Assembly: GCF_005222205.1 (NCBI RefSeq)
Contig: NZ_CP032346.1
Span: 1,665,501-1,729,500, forward strand
Direction of reading: 5' to 3'
Length of the DNA: 64,000 nucleotides
DNA from: Azospirillum brasilense
GTDB taxonomy: Bacteria > Pseudomonadota > Alphaproteobacteria > Azospirillales > Azospirillaceae
Shown: positions 1-8,300 of the stretch, piece by piece
Layout: each line of letters opens with the position of its first letter
Numbering within the stretch: the first letter of the stretch is position 1
Program-made: the position numbers and the translations under genes
Notes under the pieces: model-generated
What the model was told of the DNA's origin: nothing
The model's database searches: none
Seen by the model: the letters and a program-made list of their open reading frames with translations, nothing else

Positions 1-844
1 CGGCGATCTTGGGCCGGTCGGCGGTCACCTCCGGGCAGACGAGGTAGTAACCGAAGTCTCCCGGCAGGGCGAGGTCGAACAGCCGGGTCAGCCGCCCGCT
101 CGCCAGCTCCTCCAGCACCAGGGTGCCGCGCGCCATGGCGATGCCCTGGCCGTTCTCCGCGGCTTCGATGGCGATGCCGATCTCGTCGAAGACCATCTCG
201 GAACTCGGCTTCAGGTCGCCGAGTCCGGCCATGGCCAGCCACGTCGCCCAATAGCTGTGGCCGGTCTCCTCGACCAGAACATGATGGCGCAGGTCGGCGG
301 GCTGGCCCAGCGGCGTCGGCCCGTGCAGCAGGGCCGGGCTGCAGACGGGAAACACCGCGTCGTCGAGGAAGCGGTCGGCCCGCAAGCCCTCCCAGACCCC
401 AAGGCCATGGCGAAGCCCGATGTCGATGTCGGCTTCGCGTTCGAAATCGATCTCGTGCTGGCTGACGCTGATGCGCAGATGGATCTCCGGGTGGCGGGCG
501 CGGAAGCGGCCGATGCGGCTCATCAGCCAGCGGCTGGCGAAGGAGGGCGAGACGCTCATCGTCAGCACGCCGGAGCGTTCATGCTCCATGACCCGCTCCA
601 GGCCGGTGGCCAGCCGCGCGAAGGCGTCGCGCACGCTGGGCAGCAGGAGTTGGCCGGCGTCGGTCAGAACGAGCGCCTGATTCAGCCGGCGGAACAGCCG
701 GATGCCCAGCCGATCCTCCAGCGTGCGGATCTGGTGGCTGATCGCGCTTTGGGTGACGTTCAGCTCCTCCGCCGCGCGGGTGAAGCTGAGATGGCGCGCC
801 GCCGCTTCGAAGGCGCGCAAGCCGTTGAGTGGGGGTATCTGCAT
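1..844 (-). CDS. LysR-family transcriptional regulator (GcvA-like), C-terminus outside the window
   Basis: The reading frame opens at the ATG whose complement is 842-844 and runs off the left edge, so the last residues are missing; about 281 codons are visible. The N-terminal winged helix-turn-helix is clear (LNGLRAFEAAARHLSFTRAA, then the recognition-helix segment NVTQSAISHQIRTLEDRLG). A LysR substrate-binding domain of the GcvA/AmpR type follows. The gene is divergent from the DUF1127 gene starting at 979; the 134-bp gap probably carries the shared promoter and operator. LysR proteins commonly control the divergent neighbour, so the DUF1127 gene is the likely target. The ligand cannot be read from the sequence. 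Confidence 0.9.
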   Translation of the reverse strand, partial: MQIPPLNGLRAFEAAARHLSFTRAAEELNVTQSAISHQIRTLEDRLGIRLFRRLNQALVLTDAGQLLLPSVRDAFARLATGLERVMEHERSGVLTMSVSPSFASRWLMSRIGRFRARHPEIHLRISVSQHEIDFEREADIDIGLRHGLGVWEGLRADRFLDDAVFPVCSPALLHGPTPLGQPADLRHHVLVEETGHSYWATWLAMAGLGDLKPSSEMVFDEIGIAIEAAENGQGIAMARGTLVLEELASGRLTRLFDLALPGDFGYYLVCPEVTADRPKIA

Positions 845-978
845 GGGTCCGCATCCGCCGGATGGTTGCCCGGCCGCATGAAATTCTCTCATGCAGGTTA
901 GAGAAAGCATCCTTTGCGGACAAGCCGCTTCCGGGTGCATTCCTAGGGGACGGAATTCATCAAGCGGAGTGTCGGATC

Positions 979-1203
979 ATGAGCAGGAGAGCGCTGGGCG
1001 CCGTTTCCACAGACCGGGGCATGGTGTCTCTCGGTGGCGCGCGACGCTTTGCCGAGCGGGCGTTCGGCGAGGTTCTGGGGATGATCGAGCGCCACCGGCA
1101 GCGCCGCTCCCTGGCGGCGCTGGACGATCATCTGCTGCGCGATGTCGGGTTGAGCCGCACGGAAGCCCGTCGCGAAACCGAAAAGGCCTTCTGGCAGGAA
1201 TGA
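979..1203 (+). CDS. DUF1127 small protein
   Basis: This 74-residue protein ends in a typical DUF1127 segment (a basic IERHRQRRSLAALDDHLLRD stretch followed by DVGLSRTEA). A longer frame runs upstream to 829, but it overlaps the LysR promoter region; the ATG at 979 has a GGAG at 965-968 and gives the normal family length, so it is preferred. DUF1127 proteins are short arginine-rich proteins common in alphaproteobacteria; members studied in Agrobacterium and Rhodobacter affect phosphate and carbon metabolism or RNA turnover. The role here is unknown. The divergent LysR gene is its likely regulator. Confidence 0.8.
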   Translation: MSRRALGAVSTDRGMVSLGGARRFAERAFGEVLGMIERHRQRRSLAALDDHLLRDVGLSRTEARRETEKAFWQE

Positions 1204-1272
1204 CCGCGGATGGCGGTGGGCGTGAACCCGCCGCCGGCCGCATGAGACGCGAGGGGGACGGGCGGTCGGCGG

Positions 1273-2004
1273 TCAGCCGGCCGCCTGTGCCTGTGGGTGC
1301 GGGACGCGCGGGATCGGGGACGCGTCCTCGTGCGGGTCGCGCAGCACATAGCCGCGGCCCCACACCGTCTCGATGTAGTTGTCGCCCTGGGTGGCCGCGG
1401 CGAGCTTCTTGCGCAGCTTGCAGACGAAGACGTCGATGATCTTCAGTTCCGGCTCGTCCATGCCGCCATAGAGATGGTTCAGGAACATCTCCTTGGTCAG
1501 GGTCGTGCCCTTGCGCAGCGACAGCAGCTCCAGGATGCCGTATTCCTTGCCGGTCAGGTGGAGCGGCTGGTTGTCCACCTCCACCGTGCGGGTGTCCAGG
1601 TTCACGGTCAGGCGGCCGGTGCGGATGATGCTGTCGGAATGGCCCTTGGAGCGGCGGACGATGGCCTGGATGCGGGCGATCAGCTCGCGCTTGTCGAAGG
1701 GCTTGGTCAGATAGTCGTCGGCGCCGAAGCCCAGACCCTTGATCTTGTGGTCCAGTTCCGACAGGCCGGAAAGAATGAGGATCGGCGTGGTCACGCGCGC
1801 GGCGCGCAGACGGCGCAGCACCTCGTAGCCATCAATGTCCGGCAGCATCAGATCGAGGATGATGATGTCGTAATCGTACAGCTTGCCGATTTCGAGTCCA
1901 TCCTCACCGAGGTCGGTAGAGTCGACGATGTAGCCTTCCGACTGGAGCATCAGTTCGATGCTTTTGGCCGTGGAGGAGTCGTCTTCGACCAGCAGAACCC
2001 TCAT
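1273..2004 (-). CDS. ctrA: Cell-cycle response regulator CtrA
   Basis: This 243-residue OmpR-class response regulator has a receiver domain with the acidic pair D8-D9, phospho-acceptor D51 (in IIILDLMLPDIDGYEV) and the conserved lysine in YLTKPF. A winged-helix DNA-binding domain follows, with the CtrA-typical segments HLTGKEYGILELLSLRKGT and KIIDVFVCKLRKKL. In alphaproteobacteria CtrA is the master regulator of cell cycle and, in Rhodospirillales, mainly of motility. Its position divergent from fliI-fliJ is a conserved arrangement in this group. The C-terminal tail after VLRDPHED is proline-rich and lacks the Ala-Ala end used as a ClpXP degron in Caulobacter (it ends in AAG). Confidence 0.95.
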   Translation of the reverse strand: MRVLLVEDDSSTAKSIELMLQSEGYIVDSTDLGEDGLEIGKLYDYDIIILDLMLPDIDGYEVLRRLRAARVTTPILILSGLSELDHKIKGLGFGADDYLTKPFDKRELIARIQAIVRRSKGHSDSIIRTGRLTVNLDTRTVEVDNQPLHLTGKEYGILELLSLRKGTTLTKEMFLNHLYGGMDEPELKIIDVFVCKLRKKLAAATQGDNYIETVWGRGYVLRDPHEDASPIPRVPHPQAQAAG

Positions 2005-2224
2005 GGCGATATCCCGATGTTAGATGGCGCGTTTTTGGCTTTCGATGCGGCGTTGCTTTCCCGCGGTTCCTTAACCGATTCCCTTAACAGATCGGCGCGT
2101 CCGTTTACACAAGTTAACAGACGATTCAGCTTAACGCCAGAGGCATAGCACTTCATTTAACGTTAATGTTTTTGGACGAGCATGACGGGGGCGGCATGGC
2201 GGCGCACGCCGAGCCGACCGCAAA
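2005..2224. promoter_or_regulatory. Divergent ctrA / fliI promoter region with clustered TTAA motifs
   Basis: Six TTAA tetramers occur at 2071, 2084, 2114, 2131, 2157 and 2163 within about 95 bp of a very GC-rich genome. They include a GTTAAC palindrome (2113-2118) and TTAACGTTAA (2157-2166). TTAA is the half-site of the CtrA consensus TTAA-N7-TTAA, but the gaps here are 9, 13 and 2 bp, so none is canonical. Autoregulation of ctrA and CtrA control of fliI are plausible but inferred. Confidence 0.5.
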
Positions 2225-3628
2225 TTGCGCCGCCCGCGCCCGGCTCACCCGTCCCAATCCCGTCCGCTGATCCGCAAGACCGTGCCCGCCGACGTCGCCC
2301 GCATCCTTCAGGAAATCGAGTCCGTCTCCGGCTGCAGCCGCTTCGGGCGGGTCACCGCCGTGCTCGGCCTGCTGGTCGAGGTCGGGGGGATCGAGAAGGA
2401 ATTGTCGGTGGGCGGGCGCTGCATCGTCGAATCCCGCGACGGCCGGCAGGTCCCCTGCGAGGTGGTCGGCTTCCGCCAGGGCCGCGCGCTGCTGATGCCC
2501 TTCGGCTCCATCGACGGGGTCGGGTTGGGCTGCCGCGCGCTGGTCTCGGACAGCCAGCCCATGGTCTTCCCGACGGAGGCGTGGCTCGGCCGCGTCATCA
2601 ACGCGTTGGGCGAGCCGGTGGACGGCAAGGGGCCGCTGCCCAAGGGGACGCACGGCGTTCCCATCCGCAACAACCCGCCGCCCGCCCATTCCCGCGCCCG
2701 CGTGGGCGAGAAGCTGGACCTGGGCATCCGCGCCATCAACGCCTTCCTCACCTGCTGCCGCGGCCAGCGCATGGGCATCTTCGCCGGCTCCGGCGTCGGC
2801 AAGTCGTCGGTGATGTCGATGCTCGCCCGCTTCTCCGGCGCGGAGGTCGCGGTGATCGGGCTGATCGGCGAACGCGGGCGCGAGCTTCAGGAATTCATCA
2901 CCGAAGACCTGGGGGAGGAGGGGCTGGCGCGCAGCGTCGTGGTCTGCGCCACCTCCGACGAGGCGCCGCTGATGCGCCGCCAGGCCGCCTACATGACGCT
3001 GGCCGTGGCGGAGGCCTTCCGCGACGCCGGCTGCAACGTGCTGTGCATGATGGACAGCGTGACGCGCTTCGCCATGGCCCAGCGCGAGATCGGCCTGTCG
3101 GCCGGCGAGCCGCCGACGACCAAGGGCTATCCCCCGACCGTCTTCGCCGAGCTGCCGCGCCTGCTCGAACGCGCCGGGCCGGGCCTCAGCGGGTCGGGCT
3201 CCATCACTGGCCTGTTCACCGTGCTGGTCGAAGGCGACGACCACAACGAGCCCATCGCCGACGCCGTGCGCGGCATCCTGGACGGCCACATCGTCCTGGA
3301 GCGCCAGATCGGCGAGCGCGGGCGCTATCCGGCCATCAACATCCTGCGCAGCGTGTCGCGCACCATGCCCGGCTGCAACTCCCCCATGGAGAACGAGCTG
3401 GTGAACCACGCGCGGCGGCTGATGTCGTCCTACGACAACATGGCGGAGATGATCCGCCTCGGCGCCTACCGCAAGGGCACCGACCCGCAGGTGGACGAGG
3501 CCATCCATTTCCAGCCGGCCTTGGAGGCATTCCTGAAGCAGGGCAAGCGCGAGGCGACGGACCTTGACAACAGCTACGCCCAGCTTGCCGCCATCTTCGG
3601 CATTGAACAGTGGCCGCCGCAAGAATGA
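2225..3628 (+). CDS. fliI: Flagellar export ATPase FliI
   Basis: FliI is the cytoplasmic ATPase of the flagellar type III export apparatus. The 467-residue protein has an F1-ATPase-like fold: N-terminal beta-barrel region, Walker A AGSGVGKS at about 187-194, the segment IGLIGERGREL, Walker B region NVLCMMDSVTRFA, and the RYPAINILRSVSR region. Length is normal for FliI. The start is uncertain: 2225 is TTG and the next in-frame candidate is GTG at 2282, while the upstream ATGs at 2166, 2182 and 2196 are in other frames. The stop overlaps the fliJ start (ATGA), so the two are translationally coupled. Confidence 0.93.
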   Translation: MRRPRPAHPSQSRPLIRKTVPADVARILQEIESVSGCSRFGRVTAVLGLLVEVGGIEKELSVGGRCIVESRDGRQVPCEVVGFRQGRALLMPFGSIDGVGLGCRALVSDSQPMVFPTEAWLGRVINALGEPVDGKGPLPKGTHGVPIRNNPPPAHSRARVGEKLDLGIRAINAFLTCCRGQRMGIFAGSGVGKSSVMSMLARFSGAEVAVIGLIGERGRELQEFITEDLGEEGLARSVVVCATSDEAPLMRRQAAYMTLAVAEAFRDAGCNVLCMMDSVTRFAMAQREIGLSAGEPPTTKGYPPTVFAELPRLLERAGPGLSGSGSITGLFTVLVEGDDHNEPIADAVRGILDGHIVLERQIGERGRYPAINILRSVSRTMPGCNSPMENELVNHARRLMSSYDNMAEMIRLGAYRKGTDPQVDEAIHFQPALEAFLKQGKREATDLDNSYAQLAAIFGIEQWPPQE

Positions 3629-4062
3629 GCAGTCTGAAGACCATCATCCGGCTCCAGAAATGGAAGCTCGACGAGAAGCGCCGGGCGCTGGCGGAACTCC
3701 AGAACCTCGCCGACCGGCTCCAGGCCGAGATCGAGCGGCTGAAGGAGGAGATCGCGGCGGAGCGCGACACCGCCCGCGGCAACGTCGAATACGCCTTCAC
3801 CTACAGCAACTACATCCAGGCGGCGATGGAGCGCGGCAAGCGGCTGACCCAGTCGATGGGGCAGGTGGAGGCCCAGATCGCCGTCGCCACCGACGAGATG
3901 GCCGAAGCCTTCCAGGAACTGAAGCGCTACGAGCTGGCCGAAGAGGAGCGGCTGAAGCGCGAGAAGGAAAAGCTGAAGCGCAAGGAAGCCAACATGCTGG
4001 ACGAGACCGCGCTGGTCGGCTTCCGCCGCCGCCAGCAGGAGGAGAGCAGCGTCGAATCCTGA
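3625..4062 (+). CDS. fliJ: Flagellar export chaperone/stalk protein FliJ
   Basis: This is a 145-residue, highly charged, almost entirely alpha-helical coiled-coil protein (KTIIRLQKWKLDEKRRALAE, then heptad-rich Glu/Lys/Arg segments to the end). FliJ forms the central stalk of the FliI ring and escorts export substrates. The ATG at 3625 overlaps the fliI stop and fits the family start better than the upstream in-frame ATG at 3610. The sequence is low in conservation, as is usual for FliJ; position and coiled-coil character carry the call. Confidence 0.88.
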   Translation: MSSLKTIIRLQKWKLDEKRRALAELQNLADRLQAEIERLKEEIAAERDTARGNVEYAFTYSNYIQAAMERGKRLTQSMGQVEAQIAVATDEMAEAFQELKRYELAEEERLKREKEKLKRKEANMLDETALVGFRRRQQEESSVES

Positions 4063-4089
4063 CGTCCCGCTTCGACCGGCCCGGCCCGC

Positions 4090-5724
4090 TCAGGTTGCCA
4101 TGGCGTTGTCGGCGGGAAGATCCGAATAGGACACCACGCGCGCGCGGCCCGCGCGTTTGGCGGCGTACAGCGCCCGGTCGGCGTGCTGAAGCGCCAAGGT
4201 CAGGTCCGCCGCGTCCGTCGGCCACAGCGCAACCCCGATGCTGCAGCCGATCTGGATGTCCAGCCCGTCGACCATGATCGGGGTGGAGACGCTGTCGATG
4301 ATCCGTCTGGCCACCTCCAGGACATAATGTCTCTGATGGCCGTCCGGCAGCGCGAGCAGCACGGTGAACTCGTCGCCACCGAGGCGCGCGGCGAAATCCC
4401 CGTGGCGCACGCAACGCGCCAGCCGTTCGCCGATCTCCTTCAGCACCAGATCACCGGTGTGGTGGCCATGCTGGTCGTTGATCGGCTTGAACCCGTCGAG
4501 GTCGATGTAGAGGATCGCCACGGCGTTGCGGTTCGACTCCGGCTGCTCCTGAAGGCGCTCCACATGCGCCTCGAAGAAGCGACGGTTGGCGAGACCGGTC
4601 AGGCGATCCTCGAAGGCGATGGCGCTCAGCGTCCGTCCCATCGTCCGCATCGCCTGGGCAACCTGACTGAATTCGGACGGGTGGACCGGGGCGGGAATGC
4701 AGGGGGCGTTAGGATCGAAGAGGTCCGACGACAGGGTTGCCGCCGACGCCTTGAGGTCCCGCAGGCCGCGCAGGACCATCACCTCCATCAGCACCCACAC
4801 CCCTCCGCCGATGAGGAGCACCACGCCGACCATGACGCCGGTTCCCAGCAGCAGGTTCCGGTTGGCCGCGGCTAGGATGTCGTCGCGCGCAACGGCGACG
4901 ACGATCTTGGCGCCGGTTTCCTCCAGGGTCGAGAAGCCGCTGATCCGGGGAACGCCGTCCAGGCCGTCGCCTTCGATGATGCCCATCTCCTCCCGCAGGA
5001 TGCTGCGGAGTATCGGATGATCGGCCATCGATTGCCCGACGAGCCCCTGCGGGTCCGGCACGCGGGCGAGGATCGTCCCCTGGGAATCGAAGAGCGAGAC
5101 GATTCCGCCGGACTCATGGGCGATCTCCGCGGACAGTTCCGCAAGCCAGCTCAGGTCCACCCCCGCCACCAGCATGCGGCTGACCGACCCGTCGTCATCG
5201 AGGATCGGCAGGGCGGTGACCACGCGGGGCTTCTTGCTGTTCTGGCCGATCAGGAAGTTGCTGACCGTGAAGCCGCGCGTCGCCAAAGCCTTTTGGAAAT
5301 AGTCGCGTCCGGCGAGATTCGCCGGCCGGTTGCTGTTGCTGCTGCACAGCAGGTTGCCGTCGGGATTGAACACACCGAAGCCGGCGGCCCAGGGATAAAG
5401 TTCGGTCGCCCGTTTCAGCAAGGTCGAGCAACGTTCCGGACTGGCCTCCCGGACGTCGGGGACGAGGGTGAGAAGCTGAAGGACGTTGCGGGCCTGTTCG
5501 ACGATCTGCGCCTGCTGCGCCGCTCCGCGGTCGGCCAGCAGGCGGGTGTCCTCGCGCGCCCGTTCGATGTCCTGGCTGCGCTCTTGAAACAGAAGGACGA
5601 GGACAAGCCCCACCAGCGGAAGAAGGGCGAGCAGAATGAAGGCTTCGAGGCGTGCGCGAAGCCCAACGCGCGCCCAGAGGGTTTGGGCGCGCCTCAATAT
5701 TCGTGTACGTTTCAACGGACTCAT
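4090..5724 (-). CDS. Membrane-bound diguanylate cyclase with extracellular sensor domain
   Basis: This 544-residue protein makes cyclic di-GMP. Order: cytoplasmic N-terminus, TM1 at about 28-47, a periplasmic dCache-like sensor (with NPDGNLLCSSNSNRPANLAG and GRDYFQKAL segments), TM2 at about 290-312, a HAMP-like linker, then a GGDEF domain. The active-site loop is an intact GGDEF (ARLGGDEFTVLL), preceded by five residues and an RHGD inhibitory-site motif, so product feedback is likely. There is no EAL domain. It is convergent with fliJ and lies beside the flagellar operon, which fits a role in the switch between motility and sessility, although it need not act on this flagellum. Confidence 0.92.
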   Translation of the reverse strand: MSPLKRTRILRRAQTLWARVGLRARLEAFILLALLPLVGLVLVLLFQERSQDIERAREDTRLLADRGAAQQAQIVEQARNVLQLLTLVPDVREASPERCSTLLKRATELYPWAAGFGVFNPDGNLLCSSNSNRPANLAGRDYFQKALATRGFTVSNFLIGQNSKKPRVVTALPILDDDGSVSRMLVAGVDLSWLAELSAEIAHESGGIVSLFDSQGTILARVPDPQGLVGQSMADHPILRSILREEMGIIEGDGLDGVPRISGFSTLEETGAKIVVAVARDDILAAANRNLLLGTGVMVGVVLLIGGGVWVLMEVMVLRGLRDLKASAATLSSDLFDPNAPCIPAPVHPSEFSQVAQAMRTMGRTLSAIAFEDRLTGLANRRFFEAHVERLQEQPESNRNAVAILYIDLDGFKPINDQHGHHTGDLVLKEIGERLARCVRHGDFAARLGGDEFTVLLALPDGHQRHYVLEVARRIIDSVSTPIMVDGLDIQIGCSIGVALWPTDAADLTLALQHADRALYAAKRAGRARVVSYSDLPADNAMAT

Positions 5725-5840
5725 CCACGCACCGGCCGACCCGCTTTATTCTCATGCGGGTTGAGGAAATCAAGCGGCGAAAGCTGTGACTTGGCGCGGT
5801 GCAGCCATGCCGGACGACGGGCGAGACGGGGATCGGAGGA

Positions 5841-6203
5841 TCAGACGCGCCGCATCCGGGCGAAAAAATGCGGGTTGTCCCAACCGGGCTGGCGGTCCTC
5901 GATGACCACGCGCTGGGGGACGGGCATGGCCCGCTCCACCGTGATCTCCACCCAGCGGGGGATCAGCTCGTTGTTCAGATCGTCGAGCACGGCGATGGCC
6001 AGCGCTTCCGGTCCGGTGGCCGCCGCGGCGTCGGACAGGGCGCCGAGATAGGCGGCGACGCCGTCCGGCGTCACGACCGCGCGGTCGGGGACGTAGCGCA
6101 GGATCAGGCGGGTGCCGGGCGCCGGTTCCCCGTGCAACTCCACCAGATAATCATGGCGGGCGTCCGGGTTGGCGGCGGTGCTCAGAAATTCGCGGCGGTG
6201 CAT
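5841..6203 (-). CDS. Conserved hypothetical protein at the end of the flagellar operon
   Basis: This 120-residue soluble protein starts MHRREFLSTA and is rich in acidic and aliphatic residues (LILRYVPDRAVVTPDGVA; NNELIPRWVEITVE; VVIEDRQPGWDN). I do not recognise the family. The start at 6203 lies 11 nt beyond the stop of the fliK-like gene, so it is probably the last gene of the fliF operon. A longer frame upstream to 6593 overlaps the fliK-like gene and is dominated by its shadow composition, so it was not used. No signal peptide or membrane segment is visible. Confidence 0.75.
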   Translation of the reverse strand: MHRREFLSTAANPDARHDYLVELHGEPAPGTRLILRYVPDRAVVTPDGVAAYLGALSDAAAATGPEALAIAVLDDLNNELIPRWVEITVERAMPVPQRVVIEDRQPGWDNPHFFARMRRV

Positions 6204-6214
6204 GGCCAGGCTCG

Positions 6215-8293
6215 TCAGGCGGTGTAGCTGCTGCCGCCCGCCCCGGCCCGGGTCAGCTTGACCCAGCATTTGGCGCCGGATTGGAAGGACAGGCCGCCGA
6301 TGTAGCCCACGGCGCGGATGCTGTCCGCGAAAATCTGGATCAGGTCCAGACGGATTTCCGGCGCCAGCGGGGTGTGGCTGCGCAGGATCAGGTCGAACCG
6401 GTTGGGCTGCACCAGCCCATCGAGCTGCATCGGACCGAGGCGGCTGAGATCCAGGTCGAGCAGGAAGCGGCTCCCCTTGTCGCCGCCCTTGCGGCCCGTC
6501 TTGCCGTCCTCTTCCGAATTTATGGGATGGATGTGCAGCTTGATCGGCAGCAGCCCGTTGGCGTCCATCATCGGCAAGGTGTAGGGACGCCAATCGCCCG
6601 GCAGGGGGTCGCCCGCCTGCTGCTGGAGGCTGCGGAATTCACGCTCCAACTGGGACAGCAGGCTCCCCTGGCCGGATTTCTCCAGGGCGGAGGCGGCGTC
6701 GTCCCCCAGCCAGCCGCGGGCGTCCCCGCCGCGGATCGCCGACAGGAAGAAACTCATCGCCGCGCCCAGCTTGCGGTTCGGCTGCGGCATCACCGTGCCG
6801 ATCAGCGCCTGCGCGGCGGAGCGGTCCACGCCGGCGAGGGCGGTCAGGAGCTGGCGCATCGCGGGCCAGTCCCGCTCGCTCAGCGGCCCCGGCTCGGCGG
6901 CGAGCGGCGGCGGCGCGGTCTGGAGCGCCTTGGCGGGGTCGGTCAGGGCGGCGGTGACGGCGCTGCCCTGCGGCAGGCTCGCCTGGACGTTCAGCGCCAG
7001 CATGCCCTGCGGCGTGGCGAGGATCGGCTGGCCCTGCGGCGTGCTGCCGGCCACCGTGCCCTTCAGCACCGGCCCGTCGAGCGCCTGCGGCGTTGCCGGT
7101 GTGCCGCCGGGTTCCGCCCCCGGCGTCGTGGGCGACGCGGTCGGGACCGCGGTGCCGCGCGGCGGGGCCGGGGCCGATGGCGCCGCCGCCGGGAGCTGGG
7201 ACGCGGGGTGGGGCGGGGCGCCGTCCTTGCGGGACGGGTTGCCGGCGTTCTGGCCGTCCGGTGGCGGAGATCCATCGTCCGGCGGGGCGGCCTGCGGCTG
7301 GTCGGGCGGAGGGGTGACGGTCAGGATCTTCAGCGCGACGGTGCCGCCCTGGGTCAGGACCGGCTCTCCGGCTGTTTTCGAGGGGGCCGGTTTCGCGGGA
7401 GCGGCCGGCTCCGGGAGGTCTCCGCCGGGATGCGCCGCGTCGCCGCCGAGTTCCACCGTGGCGTCGAGCATCGGCTTGCCGGGAAGCGGCGTGGTGGCCG
7501 GCGTGGTGCCCGGCGGCGATGGCGGGGCCTGCGGAGGAGCGGGCGCGGCGCCGGGCTGGCCGGTTGGCGACGGCCCGGGTGTCGGAGCCGGGCTGGCGGC
7601 GCCGTCCGTGGCGGGAGAGAGGGGTGCCGCCGGTGTGGTGCTGGTGGGCTGGCCGGGCAGGGCTGGGACCGCACCGGGCGGCGCCGGAGGCTTGGGCGCC
7701 GCGGCGATGACCAGCGCCGGCACGATGGTGCCCGGCAGCAGCAGGGGAAGAGGCTGGCCCGCCGGCCCCGTCGTCGGCGTGGCGGACGCCGGGGTGGGCA
7801 GGATCACCACCGGTGTCGCCGAGCCCTGGGGTTGCGCCGCGCCGGTCTGGCCGGGGATGGTCTTCGCCGGTCCTCCCACCGTCTGCGCGTTCGGTGGTGT
7901 GGTTGGCGCCGTGGTCGGCGTGCCCTGGGTCAGCACCAGAACCTTCGCCGCGAGGCTTTGGGTGGGGGAGGCCGCGGCGGGGTCGGTCGATGCCGCCTGC
8001 TCCAAAAGCACCTGCGCCGGGGTGATCTGGAGCGTCACCGGCTTGTCGGCGGGCAGCGGCGTCGGGGTCTGCACGAGCAGTTCGCCGGCCTGGGTGCGCA
8101 CGCGGGCCAGGCCCTCCGGCGTGGTGCCGACGACGGTGCCGGTCAGCACGACCGGGCGGGCGATGTCCTGCAAGCGCTCCGGCAGGGCTTTGACCGTGCC
8201 CTCGGCGACCACCGCCGGGGCGGGCGCGGGGGTGGTCGCCGCCGCGGGGGCGGCGGGTGTTCCGGCGACCGGGGGTGGAAGGGTGCCCCCCAT
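6215..8293 (-). CDS. Large Pro/Ala-rich protein with FliK-like C-terminal domain (candidate hook-length control protein)
   Basis: The 692-residue protein begins with a short folded segment (about 25-110), continues with roughly 300 residues of low-complexity Pro/Ala/Thr/Gly, and ends in a compact domain (about 470-690). The C-terminal stretch SRLGPMQLDGLVQPNRFDLI with an acidic amphipathic helix after it resembles the Flg_hook domain of FliK, where a beta-strand of the form L-G-x-(VM)-x-(LV) is typical. A long disordered ruler plus a C-terminal switch domain is also the FliK plan. It starts 7 nt after flhG in the same operon. The assignment rests on architecture and context, not on a decisive motif. 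Confidence 0.65.
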   Translation of the reverse strand: MGGTLPPPVAGTPAAPAAATTPAPAPAVVAEGTVKALPERLQDIARPVVLTGTVVGTTPEGLARVRTQAGELLVQTPTPLPADKPVTLQITPAQVLLEQAASTDPAAASPTQSLAAKVLVLTQGTPTTAPTTPPNAQTVGGPAKTIPGQTGAAQPQGSATPVVILPTPASATPTTGPAGQPLPLLLPGTIVPALVIAAAPKPPAPPGAVPALPGQPTSTTPAAPLSPATDGAASPAPTPGPSPTGQPGAAPAPPQAPPSPPGTTPATTPLPGKPMLDATVELGGDAAHPGGDLPEPAAPAKPAPSKTAGEPVLTQGGTVALKILTVTPPPDQPQAAPPDDGSPPPDGQNAGNPSRKDGAPPHPASQLPAAAPSAPAPPRGTAVPTASPTTPGAEPGGTPATPQALDGPVLKGTVAGSTPQGQPILATPQGMLALNVQASLPQGSAVTAALTDPAKALQTAPPPLAAEPGPLSERDWPAMRQLLTALAGVDRSAAQALIGTVMPQPNRKLGAAMSFFLSAIRGGDARGWLGDDAASALEKSGQGSLLSQLEREFRSLQQQAGDPLPGDWRPYTLPMMDANGLLPIKLHIHPINSEEDGKTGRKGGDKGSRFLLDLDLSRLGPMQLDGLVQPNRFDLILRSHTPLAPEIRLDLIQIFADSIRAVGYIGGLSFQSGAKCWVKLTRAGAGGSSYTA

Positions 8294-8300
8294 CCCGGCC

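Noticed and set aside
2166..2270. Short frame beginning MFLDEHDGGG before fliI
   Set aside because: It ends after about 34 codons, is out of frame with fliI and has no known counterpart; noted only as part of the fliI start problem.
2153..3622. Long minus-strand frame opposite fliI (489 codons), and similar long antisense frames throughout
   Set aside because: Typical GC-skew shadow frames; their composition follows the third-codon bias of the true gene and they lack motifs.
5841..6203. QueF-type nitrile reductase
   Set aside because: The queuosine-reductase cysteine motif and length are absent; only vague similarity in one segment.
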